Under the pieces are notes generated by a model that was not told the origin of the DNA, ran no database searches, and saw nothing but the letters and a program-made list of their open reading frames with translations. From assembly GCA_001630475.1 (NCBI GenBank), contig KV419401.1, positions 434,001-498,000 of the forward strand: DNA of 64,000 nucleotides, given 5' to 3'. The DNA comes from Sistotremastrum niveocremeum HHB9708 (Eukaryota > Basidiomycota > Agaricomycetes > Sistotremastrales > Sistotremastraceae). This document shows, one piece after another, positions 37,788-49,235 of this stretch (within the stretch, counting starts at the first letter, position 1; every line of letters starts with the position of its first letter). The translations under genes were made by a program, and so were the position numbers.

Positions 37788-38835
37788 ATGGTTCTCACAT
37801 TGCCACTGGAGCTTTTCCGGTACATTGCCTCCTTCGTCAGGGATCCAGACCCTCCACTTTTCCACACTGTCATCTTTGACCCGGATTGGGGGTACACAGA
37901 TACCCCGAGATCCTTTTTGAAATACAATGGCGGAACCAGAGACTTGCTAAACCTCACTCTCGTATCGAAAGCCGTCAGAGCTGAGTTGAACTCGATCTTC
38001 TGGTCGCACGTCCTTATCGACTTGAATGAGGATTCTTCCAGTACGACAAGTGCGCAATCAAAATTGATCCGCATTGCACAAAAGTATTCCTCTCTTGTCT
38101 TCACCCTAGTATTGCGTCATCCCGTATATGACGTTGATGATCCCAGCTACACAAGGAGAATACTGGATCCTCTTGCTCAACTTTTCTCGAAGTTGACTGT
38201 GCTCCAAACCCTGGATCTGATGTCAACCCCGCTTGCACTTCCACACGCTCATACTGTACCACCAAACCATTTCCCTAGCCTAACAACATTCCGGTTCTCT
38301 GGAGCAATCGAGAGGCCCGATCTTCATTGCGATTTCCTTGCCCGCCACCCAGCGCTGACAGATGTCACCTTCGCGCCATCTGCGACATTGGATGAATATT
38401 ACCCTGATCCGGCCTTAGTATGGCGAGAGCTTCAAGAGAAGAGAGGTCTCAGTTCACTGAGGAATCTGCACTTTTCGGGGTGTGCTTACCCACCCTATCT
38501 GCCCCGCTCACTCGTGAAGCTTACCATCCATCATGTCGCCGACATTGGGAGTCGTGAACGCCTACTTCACTGGCTCGTACATATCAGAAACGAAGAACCG
38601 TTTTACAATCTTCGGCACCTCTCTTTGTATGAGGATCCTGAGGTTTCTCTTGAAGCTGAAGCTCCTGATCTCATTCAAACTTGTTTTCCAAATCTCGTGA
38701 GCTTAAAAGGAACGAATCTGCCATACTGGTTAATCGTAAGGCCGCTACCAAACCTCAGCACAGTGTCTCACATATCTTCAGGAACGCCACACGCAAAGAG
38801 TACCCTCGCCAAGCCATACCTCCGAGACAAACTGA
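37788..38835 (+). CDS. F-box-like protein, tandem family member 1
   Basis: Two exons, join(37788..38735,38782..38835), 333 residues. The ATG at 37788 opens MVLTLPLELFRYIASFVRDPD, an F-box-like start shared with the copies at 39329 and 43984. The body alternates hydrophobic segments in a leucine-rich-repeat-like way (HFPSLTTFRFSGA, HPALTDVTFAP, LSSLRNLHFSG, YLPRSLVKL). Reading on past the donor would extend the frame to 38897, but splicing yields a 54-nt terminal exon, the same length as in copy 2, so I prefer it. Probably an SCF substrate receptor; substrate unknown. Confidence 0.75.
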
Positions 38836-39328
38836 GCCCGCATATCAAGGATACCTCGAAATGTGGCATGTGGCATTCGCAACATTACGAATTTTGATGA
38901 TTCCTTCTTGCCTTCTTTTTCTTTTCTTTCCGCGCCATGCTGTCCGTGTCATTAAAATCACTGTTCGACTCTTTCTTTTCTCTTCGGTCTTTAGTAGTAT
39001 TACCTTTCGCTTGCACTTTCTCTTGGTAAAAGTCAATGTTTTGCTATAGATTGTGGAGGTGAATAGCCTCGCGCATCGAGATCGTTGTGAGCGCCAATAG
39101 CATTCTGACTGAAACTAATTTCTTTTCAACGTGCGGCAATCTTGTGGCGTTCGGGTGCAGAGATGTTTGTAATTATTTACCTCGAGTCAGACGCGGCCTT
39201 GCCTTTTGTCTGCTTTGCTGCTTTCAGGCTTGCCTCGCCAACTTGAACTTCCCTACCCCCTTTGCAGGCTTGTTTGCAGCTCGTCTTTGCAAATTTAATC
39301 GCGGTCGCAGCCGCGTCTCACCTCTGAA
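38836..39328. other. intergenic region in the F-box-like cluster
   Basis: About 490 bases with strong pyrimidine tracts (38900-39020) and no gene. It contains the 3' end of copy 1 and the promoter of copy 2. Confidence 0.35.
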
Positions 39329-40408
39329 ATGTCTGAGACACTACAATTACCTCTGGAGATCTTGCGGCATATTGCTTATTTCATCAGAGATCCTGACCCT
39401 CCTCTCTTCCAGAACCTAATCGAAAGTTTAATCCCCTATGGAGAGTCCGAAACTGTCATATATCGCGAAGAATGCACGGATTTGCTCAATCTTACTCTCA
39501 TATCGAAAGCAGTAAAACAAGAGCTGGACTCGATATTGTGGTCACACCTCCTCCTCGACCTCAGAACATATCGCGGCGTCCAAGCCTCTTTCTTGAAGCT
39601 CCAATCGCTGAAAAGGCGCCATGCATCGGCGACGGGATCCCCGACCCTAGCACTTGTCCTGGTATATCCAATCACCAGAGGATGGGAGTGCCAGAGCACC
39701 GGTTACAATGAACAGTTGTTGGAGGGCATCTCTGAGCTTTTTCAGAGTTTATGCAATCTCTGGAGTTTCGATCTCCTCATCCCAATAGCTCCTGAAGAAT
39801 TCTCCCCCAGAATACCAATTAATTTCCTTCCTCGCTTGTCCCGATTTCGCTTTTCAGGGGCCGTGACCTCGCCGGATTCTTTGTCCTCCCTTCTCATCCG
39901 ACATCCCAATCTGACAGATGTCACTCTCATGCCGACTCTCGGCTTCCCAAATCCCAATTCTTCCTTGACATGGCGGAATGTCGGGGATGCTCAAGCTCTT
40001 CGCAACTTGTCGAGCCTTCGCATCCGCGCACTCGACTATCCCCAGTACCTACCTCGCTCGCTACAAGAATTGAGCATGGAAATCTATGTTCATTGGTTAT
40101 TAGGACGGGAGGACAACGACGATTTGGAAACATGGCTCGATCGCCTGAAAGAACAAGAACCCTTCGAAAATCTTCTCTCTTTTACCTTGGAAGAAGAGCC
40201 TGAGTATGCTGTCGCCTTTGATGAGTCTATGTTTCAAATTCTGCAAAGATCTTTTCCAAATCTTCGTGAAATCCGGGGAACTGGAATTCCTCAATGGCTA
40301 CAGGTGTGTCCTTCGACGTCTTGACAGTTCGAATAACTGACGGATCTGAGCTAGGCATACTACAAAGACCGAGTTCATCGTTCCCCTCGGCGTGTTCTTC
40401 AGGAATAG
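39329..40408 (+). CDS. F-box-like protein, tandem family member 2
   Basis: Two exons, join(39329..40303,40355..40408), 342 residues. N-terminus MSETLQLPLEILRHIAYFIRDPDPP, then the family block DLLNLTLISKAVKQELDSILWSHLLLDL, which places it with the copies on either side. LRR-like segments follow: FLPRLSRFRFSGAV, HPNLTDVTLMP, LRNLSSLRIRALDYPQYLPRSL and SFPNLREIRGTG. The terminal exon (AYYKDRVHRSPRRVLQE) is joined by a 51-nt intron at the same site as in the paralogs. Inferred SCF receptor role. It lies 365 bases upstream of the RBR ligase gene on the same strand. Confidence 0.8.
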
Positions 40409-40773
40409 AAGCTCGTATCCCGAACCAGATTCTTCCTCTTCTTTCTACCTCCAAAGCGCTCTTTCGTTGTGCTTCTCAGGATAGTCAAGCGTTCGACGCG
40501 GAGGCTCTGAACCTCGCGACATGTTAGAGTTATCTACCATCTTGACTTGTCTATGTCATTTCGACCGTCTCTGGGTATCCGGCTCCCTACGTAGCAAGTA
40601 CCTAGGGTGACGGATAACTACCTATAGTTAAACGTGGCTTGAGCTCGTACCATACCCTTCGCCCTGGACCTTTAGCCGCCGAAGCTAGCACAAGGGACGC
40701 AGCGCCACATTGTCAGCTCCGCTTCAGGGGTCGTTAGCACATCGACATACCTGATCATTCTCGTCGCCTTATC

Positions 40774-43590
40774 ATGTCTCGGCTGCCAACAGTCTGCATA
40801 TTTTGGCAACAAGGTCGATGTACAAAGGGACAGCAATGTCCATACATCCATGATACCTTTCATGCAGCTCCAGGCACGAAGTCGGTCCTCATCGCGAAGA
40901 CCACAGAGTCGCCAGTGAAGACCGTAGTTTGCAAATATTTCCTTCAGGACCGCTGCACATATGGCTCCAGCTGTCTTATGCTGCATCCCACGGATGCTAG
41001 GATTCGTGTTTCGAGCGAACTCAGCGTCGCTCATCCCGCGACTTCTAAGCAAAGCGCCAGGCCCTGTGCTTTCTTCCAGCGGGGCGCATGCACGAAAGGC
41101 AGCAGTTGTGGTTTCTCGCATGCAATCAGTGTAGGAGGTCCGGAAGCGACAGCTACGGCAAGTTTACCAGTGAAAGCTCTCAGGGGTGTGGATGTTCGGA
41201 CGAAGGCAGCTTTGCCGTGCAAGTTCTTTCCTCGCGGAGAGTGCATGCTGGGCGACAAGTGTTCCTTTCTTCATCCAACTTCAGCTCCAACTCCGGATCA
41301 ATCTTCGATGTTAACTCCTGTATCATCCGTACTTCAAGGGAAGACATCCGCTGAGTCGCAGCCTCAGGAACGTCGGGTTTCGATCAAGACAGATTCTGAC
41401 GTTCGTTGCAACTCTACTGTCTGATTCGATTGACCTGTCTGACATTTTGTGTCCCAGGTTATGGCGGTTGCTCCCGTCGAACATAAGACTGACAAATCCA
41501 TCATCGAGAAAGATTTCATGGGCGCTCGGGTCACATTTGGACCCGGACTTCAGATTACAAGAATTATCACTGCTTCTGAGTCATCTCGTGTTAACATCAC
41601 GAATCTCCCCTCAGAGATATCTCAACAAGATCGAATCACCATGTTGTCGCGATTCGGCCAGCTGCTGTATGTCAGCTCCCCTGCACCAAACCTCATCGTT
41701 GCATCCTATGTGCACCCGGATAGTGCCGCCAGAGTCGTACAGGAGCTACCGCGCCTAGATTGGGATACGTACAGTTCGAAGCCAACGGCTGCATTGTCCA
41801 TCTCTTCCGTTGCAGGCACTAGCGCGACTTTACAAAGCAGTAAAGTCAAAATCTCGTGGTTCAGACCCACCAGTATGATCTGGGCCCACTATAACACCAT
41901 TCATGAAGCAAAAGACGCTGCCAAAAGGCTTGACGGGCGCGTTTTTGATGGCAATAAAATTTCCGCTACTTTCCAAACCCCCTCTCTGAGGCAAAAGACG
42001 TCATTTTCTGTGGCAATAAAGGGTGTTACTTTGTCAGATCCTATTCGCTTGCAGAAATTCTGCCTCGCAAGTAGCGTATCTGTGGGTCGTGCATCGTACG
42101 AGCTTGATGATGCTGTCGATGCTCTGAGGGAGAAGCTTTCGTCATTTGGATATTTGCATAGCCTTGACATAATGCCTTTGAAGGATAGCGATGCAAAGGT
42201 CAAGGCATTCGCCCACTTCCTCTCTCCAGATGCTGCTGTCCAAGCTGGGCAGCTAAATAAGGCGTCCCAACGCTTCCTCGGCGGCGGCCCAATTTTCATT
42301 CAAATCATACACTCTCTGAAGTACATCATTGCAGCTCGAAAATTTACATTCCTTAAAAGCGCTATTGACCGGCTTTCAGTCGGCAACGTCAGTCAAAACT
42401 ACAAAATCCGCTATTATGAAACGGACAAGGATGGATTCCAGGTCGATCCTGTGACCGTTCGGGTGTACGGAGACGCACCGCAAGCTCTCAGCCACGTGAA
42501 GGCAAAGCTCGAGAAGCTCGTAGCTGGGACAATAGTGCTGGGTGACAATGGGTTCCGGTTGTGGGATGATGTATTCAGTACTCAAGAAGGAGACAAGATC
42601 GCTGATGTCATCTTGCAAAAATCTCAAACCCTGGTCCTCGTTGACAGACGCGAGCGCTGTCTTCGTCTGTATGGTGATGAAGCCCGATGCGATAACGCTC
42701 GCAACCTTCTGCTGCAGACATTGAAGACCATTGAGGCCGAGCGTCACGTTCTGACGCTAGATCGCAGTAGTTTCAGGAAAGTGATAGTTGGAGGATTACG
42801 AGAGAAAGCAGCGACCGAAGCTTTGGCGCTGTCGTTTGACATCCTTGCCAGAACCGTTACCGTCCATGGCACCCATCGCGATGTTGATGCCGTGGGCAAG
42901 ATCGTCGCCGTTTTGTTGGATGCTGCCGAGGTCGTCCAACCCGCTCTCGCTGAGGATTGTCCCGTATGCTTCTGTGAACCCGAAGATCCTGTGATCTTAT
43001 CCTGTCGCCATGCCTACTGCAGACAGTGCTTCCAGCGCTTAGTTCAATCTGCAGATGGGTCCAGGTCATTCCCTCTCAGATGCATAGTCGACAGCGAGGG
43101 TGATAAACAATGCCAAGCGATGATTTCCTTTGACAAGATCCGTGAAATTCTATCTCCCGAGGAAGAAGATCGTCTGTTCCGATCGGCATTTCTTGCTCAT
43201 GTAGCCCAGTACTCCAAAACTTACCGTTTTTGTCCCACAGCTGATTGTCCATGCATCTATCGCCCAACCGAAGAAGAGGATCATGCCATCCGTTGTCCTT
43301 CCTGCTTAGCCTTGATATGCACATCGTGTCACACGGAACACGAAGGGCTTTCGTGCGCCGAATATCGAGAGCAGACATCGGGATACGCAGAGGCAAATCG
43401 TAAATGGCGGCTCGAGCACGACGTCCGACCTTGTCCAAAGTGTGGTATGGAGATGGAAAAGAACGGTGGATGTAACCATATGACGTGCCTATGCGGTGCC
43501 CACATATGTTGGATCTGCATGAAAGCAGATTTCTCCGAAGGGGTATATGAACACATCAGCAGGGCACATGCTGGAAAATTGTATGCTTGA
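40774..43590 (+). CDS. CCCH zinc finger - RBR E3 ubiquitin ligase fusion
   Basis: Two exons, join(40774..41418,41458..43590), 925 residues. Residues 1-170 hold four CCCH fingers: CIFWQQGRCTKGQQCPYIH, CKYFLQDRCTYGSSCLMLH, CAFFQRGACTKGSSCGFSH and CKFFPRGECMLGDKCSFLH. The middle (about 250-700) has RRM/KH-like segments such as VNITNLPSEISQQDRITML and VRVYGDAPQALSHVKAKLE. From about 716 comes an RBR module: RING1 (CPVCFCEPEDPVILSCRH), IBR (CPTADCPCIYRP) and RING2 (CPKCGMEMEKNGGCNHMTC) whose GGC Cys is in the position of the catalytic Cys of parkin-type ligases. RBR enzymes pass ubiquitin through a thioester; the CCCH fingers suggest RNA or ribosome targeting. The intron is only 39 nt. Similar architectures occur in other agaric fungi. 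Confidence 0.88.
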
Positions 43591-43983
43591 CCTGTTGACC
43601 CTTGTGGTGACCTAGTAAGAGCGGCGCCTGCAACGCTCTCAGCATCTCTTTACTTCAAGCAGTCAAGAGGTCGCGATACAAATTACGCCGTAGCTCGTAT
43701 GAATAGTGTTTGAATGTAATCCGTCGCATATCGATTGACGTGAACACAAGCAGAAAAGTGACATATTTGTATATATTTGTCCTCGAGCTCACTCAACACC
43801 AACTTGAACACTCGAAGCTCGAAGTCGTTCTGCATATTAGCCAGTACGGACTGTTGCTGTGGCTGGCTTTCCCCAACATTCTGATAACGATTTAGAACTC
43901 GCCACATTGATAATTGTCACCCAATCCGGATCATCTGACAATTTCCTCACTTCACCTGCTCTCTTCGAGCCAGCGCTAATAGT

Positions 43984-45022
43984 ATGCGTTTGCCCTTCGA
44001 GCTCCTTCGACCCATCGCCTTCCACCTCAGGGACTCGGATCCGCCACTGTTTCAACTTATCATTGATAGCGACAGCATCTACGACGATGCGTCTACACTG
44101 ACGTATCGCAATGAGTCGGCAGACTTGCTGCATTTTGGACTTACATCCCGAGCTGTGAAAGCTGAGTTGGATCCGCTACTATGGTCCCACCTTCTGCTCG
44201 ATCTCCGAAAAGTCAACACGGTCAAATCCTCACTCTCAAAGCTTCGCTTGATGGAGAGGCATCATGCTTCATATGTCTCCTCACTTGTGTTAGTTTACCC
44301 TGCTATCACTGAGCCTTGGGAGTGCGAGTTGACTGGTTATGGAGAGGCGGTATTGGACGCCGTCTCTGAACTATTTCCGAGACTGGCAAACCTCCGAAAC
44401 TTTGATCTCCTTATCCCGTCGATTATCGAGAGTCATCCGTATCGACTGCCTCGGAATCTGTTTCCTCGCCTGTCAAGATTTCGCTTCTTCGGTACAACAG
44501 AGAAGAATCTCTCCATACCGGATTTCATGTTCCTTCACCCTGATTTGAAGGAGGTTTCGATCGTACCATTGAGCACCGAGACGTGGGGCTTGCCGTCCGT
44601 CTGGTTATGGTACATAGTCGACAGCCAGAAGGGCCTTCCTGGTCTACGAAATTTTCGTTGTTCATGTAGTGATCCTCCGCGATTCTTGCCAATTTCACTA
44701 GAGGAACTAACCGTCGCTCTCAATTCCGCACTCTCTGGATTCTCGCTGAAATCATGGCTTCGGAGTCTAGAACCTTTGGCACAGCTTCGGAGTCTTACCC
44801 TAGACCACGCAGCTCATATCGTTGGAGTTGCTGCCCTTGATGCTTCGGTCATGGATGATGTCGCAAGGGCTTTTCCAAACATCGTACAGCTACGAGGATC
44901 TGCTATCTCAGTACAGTTTCAAGTATGTTTAATTCTCATTTTTCACATTCAATCTCCTGAGATTCCCTTAGCAACTTTTTGATGATTGGAAGTCCAGCCG
45001 CAACCCCGTGCTCACGGATTGA
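43984..45022 (+). CDS. F-box-like protein, tandem family member 3
   Basis: Two exons, join(43984..44922,44972..45022), 329 residues. It begins MRLPFELLRPIAFHLRDSDPPLFQ, matching the other two copies, and has ADLLHFGLTSRAVKAELDPLLWSH. LRR-like blocks follow (LFPRLSRFRFFGT, LHPDLKEVSIVP, LPGLRNFRCSC, LAQLRSLTLDH, FPNIVQLRGSA). The terminal exon is 51 nt and starts at the intron site conserved in the family. Same strand as the RBR ligase, 393 bases downstream of it. Substrate unknown. Confidence 0.8.
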
Positions 45023-45468
45023 CGTTCAAATGTCATCACAGACTTAGAACAGTTTCTGTGTCAACATTTTGATGAGGTGTTTCGAGTTCCTAACCTAGCA
45101 ATGAGACTGTTGCTTTGTGTGGTCCAACAAAAAGACATTGTAAGATTTTGAATCGACTCAACTATCTAGGTGACGAGGTCTAGTCACCATTTGTAATATT
45201 TGCTCTGCCGAAATGATCGGAGAACCGTTCTTGTTTCATACGTGATTGATCGAATACTCATTAACTTAGCACCAAACCGAAAGCTTGACCAAGCTTGACT
45301 GAAAGATGGAATCTCGGATGTATCGGATATACCGGCGATAGACACCGTAAAGGCCGCCGATGACGCACCCCTTGCCGTTGTTCTCTCGCGTTCACAGCTT
45401 AAGTGAGGGTCGCCTCACTTCATGTTCAGGACACCCGAACACCTCTCACGACTTGCACGACCACTCTC

Positions 45469-47550
45469 ATGACAAGCACCACCGCTGCTCCCATCTCTCC
45501 AAAGCCTCGCAGGAAGTTCGTTGGATTTTCCGAGGCACTCGAAGAATCGCGAAGAAGGCGAGCGAATCGCACTGAGCCGCAGCCATGGCTGGCAAGAAAA
45601 TGTACTATTGGTCTCGTTCTTGGACTTTGGGGTTGGACTGGATATGTATACGTTGGTCGACTATGTGTGCCTATGATCAAGCGGGAGTCCGATGCGTTGG
45701 GCAGTAGGACCATTGGAAGTGAGTTACAGTTGCGTGCTGCCACTACACTACCCTCACGCTCAACGTTTCTTCTAGTTGCGTTTCTAATTGTGTTCTCTAT
45801 ACTGTGGATCATGTTTGGTTGGAGTTATGCTAAGGTGAGTAGAGGAGCCGATCTCTCCACATTCCTCCTCGCTAGAGGCGACCTCCGTTCTTCACTCGTC
45901 GCGCTGCAATATCGCTGGGCTAATCATATGCCACTCGCTTCGCTATGTTGGCCTTTGCTCAAGGCAGTGATGATCGACTCGATATCAGATCTGATGTCAG
46001 GGTCGCGCCCTTTCTCCATATTTCTCCAGTCGCTCTACTCGGATCACACTGACTCACGAAACCCTTAGCTTATTTTCACTTCTCCTGGATACGCCGTGGA
46101 TGTAAGTCTACGCTTCTACCTCATCCGATCCGTACTAATTTCGACTGTAGCATGTACAAAAAACCCCATTACCACAGCCTCCACCATCACATCAGCGTAA
46201 TTATTCGTGGTACTCAGAAGAGAGTATCGGAGGACCGCCTTATTCGAATATCACCACTCCCAATCCTGATGCTCCCGCACAACATCCTCAAACTAAACCA
46301 CAATCACAATCAGATATCGAGAAGGCGATGGGTGGTTCGATCTCGTATTCATATCGTCAAAACGTTTCTCGCGAGCAAGAGCAGGCCGACGTACGGGATC
46401 TAGATGCATTCGGAACCAAAATAATTGGCACCTCTGTGTCTCCCACTACTCCTACACAGACACGAATACCCACTGGGCAGCCCTCGCATACCGACTTCTC
46501 CACGATACGGCCTGAGCCCTCCGATGCCGTTATGAGTCCTCAGACTGATGAAGGTAATGGACTGCCACCGCCAGTCTTATCCCGGAATCCGCGTCGTGAC
46601 CCCGTTCTGTTACCGGAATATCGGTTTTGTTATCGAGAGGAGTTCGTGAAGCCGTATCGGACACATCACTGCAGAGTGTGTGCTAAAGTCAGTGAATTCG
46701 GCTAAATCTATGGTATCTATCTGATGCTGTACACAGTGCGTTCTACAGTACGACCATCACTGCCCTTGTGCGTATTGTGCTCGTGATTCAAAAGCTGCTT
46801 ACTGAGCTCTTCTAGGGATCGGAGGATGCGTAGGGGCTCGTAACAGAAGATTTTTCCTCATCTTTCTTGAATGGGCCTCTCCCTTCACCTTGTGGACTTT
46901 TGCTACTTTGGTAGCTCTGAATGCTCGCGGTTCCGCCGAAGGATTGATGGACAGCATCGATCCCCAACAGATAGTCATAATAATTATGCGAGTTTATCTA
47001 ATGATCTCATCAAATGTTCGAACTAACCACTATCGCTCAGTTCGGGCCTTTTCGCCTTCTTCACAAGCGGCATGCTCTTGTCACATATCGGATTGATCTT
47101 ATTGAACACCACCACTCTTGAACATCTGAACATGTCAAATATGAAACGCCGAGAACGCGCTATCTTGGGCCAAATGTTTACAATATTCCAAATCTCGTCA
47201 GTTCTCCCTCTAGTAGTTGTGCTGGGAGGTAACTAATTCATTATGTTCGCTCAGTGCTCGCCGGAAGAAAAAGAAAGAATGGGATCATGAGTGGGGACGT
47301 ATTGAAAGAGAAGGAAATTTGTGGTGGCTTGAGAGCGAAAGTGAGAATTGGAAGGCGACGATGGGAAGACGTGTATGGGAGTGGTTCCGTGAGCATCTAG
47401 TCCATTTGATTCATTCATTCACTCATTAATGCTTTTTTAGTCCCGATCGGAAAAGCCCCCAACGATGGCTTGAGCTATCCTACGAACCCTCGCTTCGATG
47501 CTGACGGGCGATGGAGACGGCGGAGTGAATGGCCTGCTGAGCTGCAGTGA
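45469..47550 (+). CDS. DHHC-type protein S-palmitoyltransferase
   Basis: Nine exons: join(45469..45718,45776..45834,46069..46101,46151..46687,46737..46767,46816..46987,47041..47196,47255..47388,47441..47550), 493 residues. Two N-terminal membrane segments (IGLVLGLWGWTGYVYVG; FLIVFSILWIMFGWSYAK) precede LIFTSPGYAVD and a long Pro/Ser/Thr-rich cytosolic loop. The Cys-rich domain is [22 protein letters not shown] then IGGCVGARN split across three exons; DHHC is the autoacylated catalytic motif. Two more membrane segments follow (WASPFTLWTFATLVALNA; ISGLFAFFTSGMLLSHIGLIL). The enzyme attaches palmitate to cysteines of membrane proteins. The intron 46988..47040 has a GC donor; the second intron (234 nt) is long for this window. 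Confidence 0.88.
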
Positions 47551-47994
47551 TTGTTGTCTTTGTCCTCAATCTGCATTTTCATCTATTTATACCATTGTTT
47601 TGTGTATTATGCCCCGTTGTATCTCCCTAGCCTCGAAGACCGTCGCTCTGTTGGATGGACACCTAGTATATTTTTCTTATGTTACGGTCTGATGGTAAGC
47701 GTACTGTCCGAAATATAATAAGCGCCGGTACTCCTGACCACCACCTTTATCTGTGACGACATCAATCCCCCTAATACGGGTTCCAATTGACCTCCTGATG
47801 GCCTATCGCTAGCTAGACCGCTGTCAAACTTCGCCCTGCCCTTGGCAACGTGTGCTCCTCAAGAGTCACATACGACTTGAAAGTCGGTCCCGAATGCGTG
47901 CACCCTGCTAAAGCGTTTATAAGGCTTCATCTCTGGCGTATCTCCAGTGACTTCCATCAATCAATTTGCTTCAGCTCCAGCTCAGTGAAACATC
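47551..47994. promoter_or_regulatory. intergenic region with TATA-like element for the hydrolase
   Basis: The region holds the DHHC 3' end and the hydrolase promoter. TTTATAAGG at about 47917 lies roughly 75 bases upstream of the hydrolase ATG and is a plausible TATA box. Nothing else recognised. Confidence 0.4.
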
Positions 47995-48980
47995 ATGGCA
48001 GATATCCCATCTTCTGAAGGCTTCATCGAGTTCCGTGTGGGCGACGAGTCATTCAAGACGTGGTACGAGATTCGGGGCGATATTTCCTCTAAGAATCGAA
48101 AGCATCGTCCGCTCATCGGCGTCCATGGAGGACCCGGTGCCTCTCATCATTATATCAACCCTATCCTCGACCTCGCCACATCCCATAACATCCCAGTAAT
48201 CCTATACGACCAAATTGGCATAGGCAATTCCACCCATCTTCCAGACAAACCGAAAGAGTTCTGGAAACCAGAATTATTCATCGACGAGCTCGAGAATCTC
48301 ATCAATCATTTTGGCATCCAGGATGATTTCGACCTTTATGGTCATTCATGGGGAGCCATGATGTCCTCCCAATTCGTCTCGACGCGTCAACCGAAAGGGC
48401 TCAAACGTTTGGTATTATCCAACCCGATCGCTGCTATGGATTTGTGGGAAGAAGCCACAACCAAACTCTTGAGCGAACTTCCGCAGGATGTACAGGATAC
48501 GATTAAGAGACATGAACAAGCTGGCACCACCGACTCCAAAGAATATCAAGATGCTGTGCAAGTCTTCAATGGGCGACATAGCTGTCGTGTTGATCCCATC
48601 CCGGACGGAGTCAGAAAGACGGGAGGCGATATCTTCAGAGATCGTACCGTGTGGAATGCCATGTCAGTGCCCACATTCTCTTCTTCTGATGGCTGCGGTG
48701 TTGATGACGTCACCTTAGGAACGGTCCCGCCGAATTCGAGATTTTAGGATCTATCAAGCACTGGTCAATCATCGATCAGTTGCATAAGATTGAAGTACCC
48801 ACTTTGCTCCTGAATGGACACTTCGACCAAGCGCAAGACATCTGCGTGATGCCCTTCTTCCAAAAATTACGGAAGGTCAAATGGGTTCATTTCGCACTCT
48901 CCAGCCATATGCCGCAGTGGGAAGAAAGGGACAAATATCTTCAAGCCATCGGCGAATTTCTTACCGTTCCTGAGCTATGA
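47995..48980 (+). CDS. proline iminopeptidase / L-amino-acid amidase-like alpha/beta hydrolase (S33)
   Basis: Two exons, join(47995..48662,48719..48980), 309 residues. HGGPG at residues 44-48 is the oxyanion motif of S33 peptidases. GHSWGAM has the nucleophile Ser at 118. The catalytic Asp is likely in LLLNGHFDQA and the His in ALSSHMPQWE near the C-terminus. The apparent frame break around 48662 is an intron: splicing gives WNAMNGPAEFEILG, where NGP-[SA]-E-F is a common family segment. Such enzymes release N-terminal proline or cleave amino-acid amides. No signal peptide is seen, so it is probably cytosolic. It stands about 255 bases upstream of the P450 gene on the same strand. Confidence 0.9.
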
Positions 48981-49235
48981 ATTTTGATTTTACCGCCGAG
49001 GCAATGCAATACCAAGGGTCTGACTCCGTATATGTACAAGTACTGTTGTAGCGCTAGCGCTGTAGCGTCTTCTTGAAATTTATCTTGCACTGTGCATCAA
49101 AAGCATCAGCTTCCGAAGTGGGGTGATCCGGTCATGGCATGCTTTCATCACGGTCAGAAGTGCTTACGTAACGCTCGGTTGCATTGATAGCAGTTCTAAT
49201 GAACAGCGCTGGCCAGCAGCTTCCTCGTCGACGCC

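Noticed and set aside
41419-41457. Two separate genes (CCCH protein and RBR protein)
   Set aside because: A short in-phase intron joins them, the first frame ends right at the donor, and no promoter-sized gap exists. Kept as one gene with the short intron flagged.
48640-48760. Frameshift in the proline iminopeptidase-like gene
   Set aside because: A 56-nt intron (48663..48718) restores the frame and the family segment NGPAEFE.
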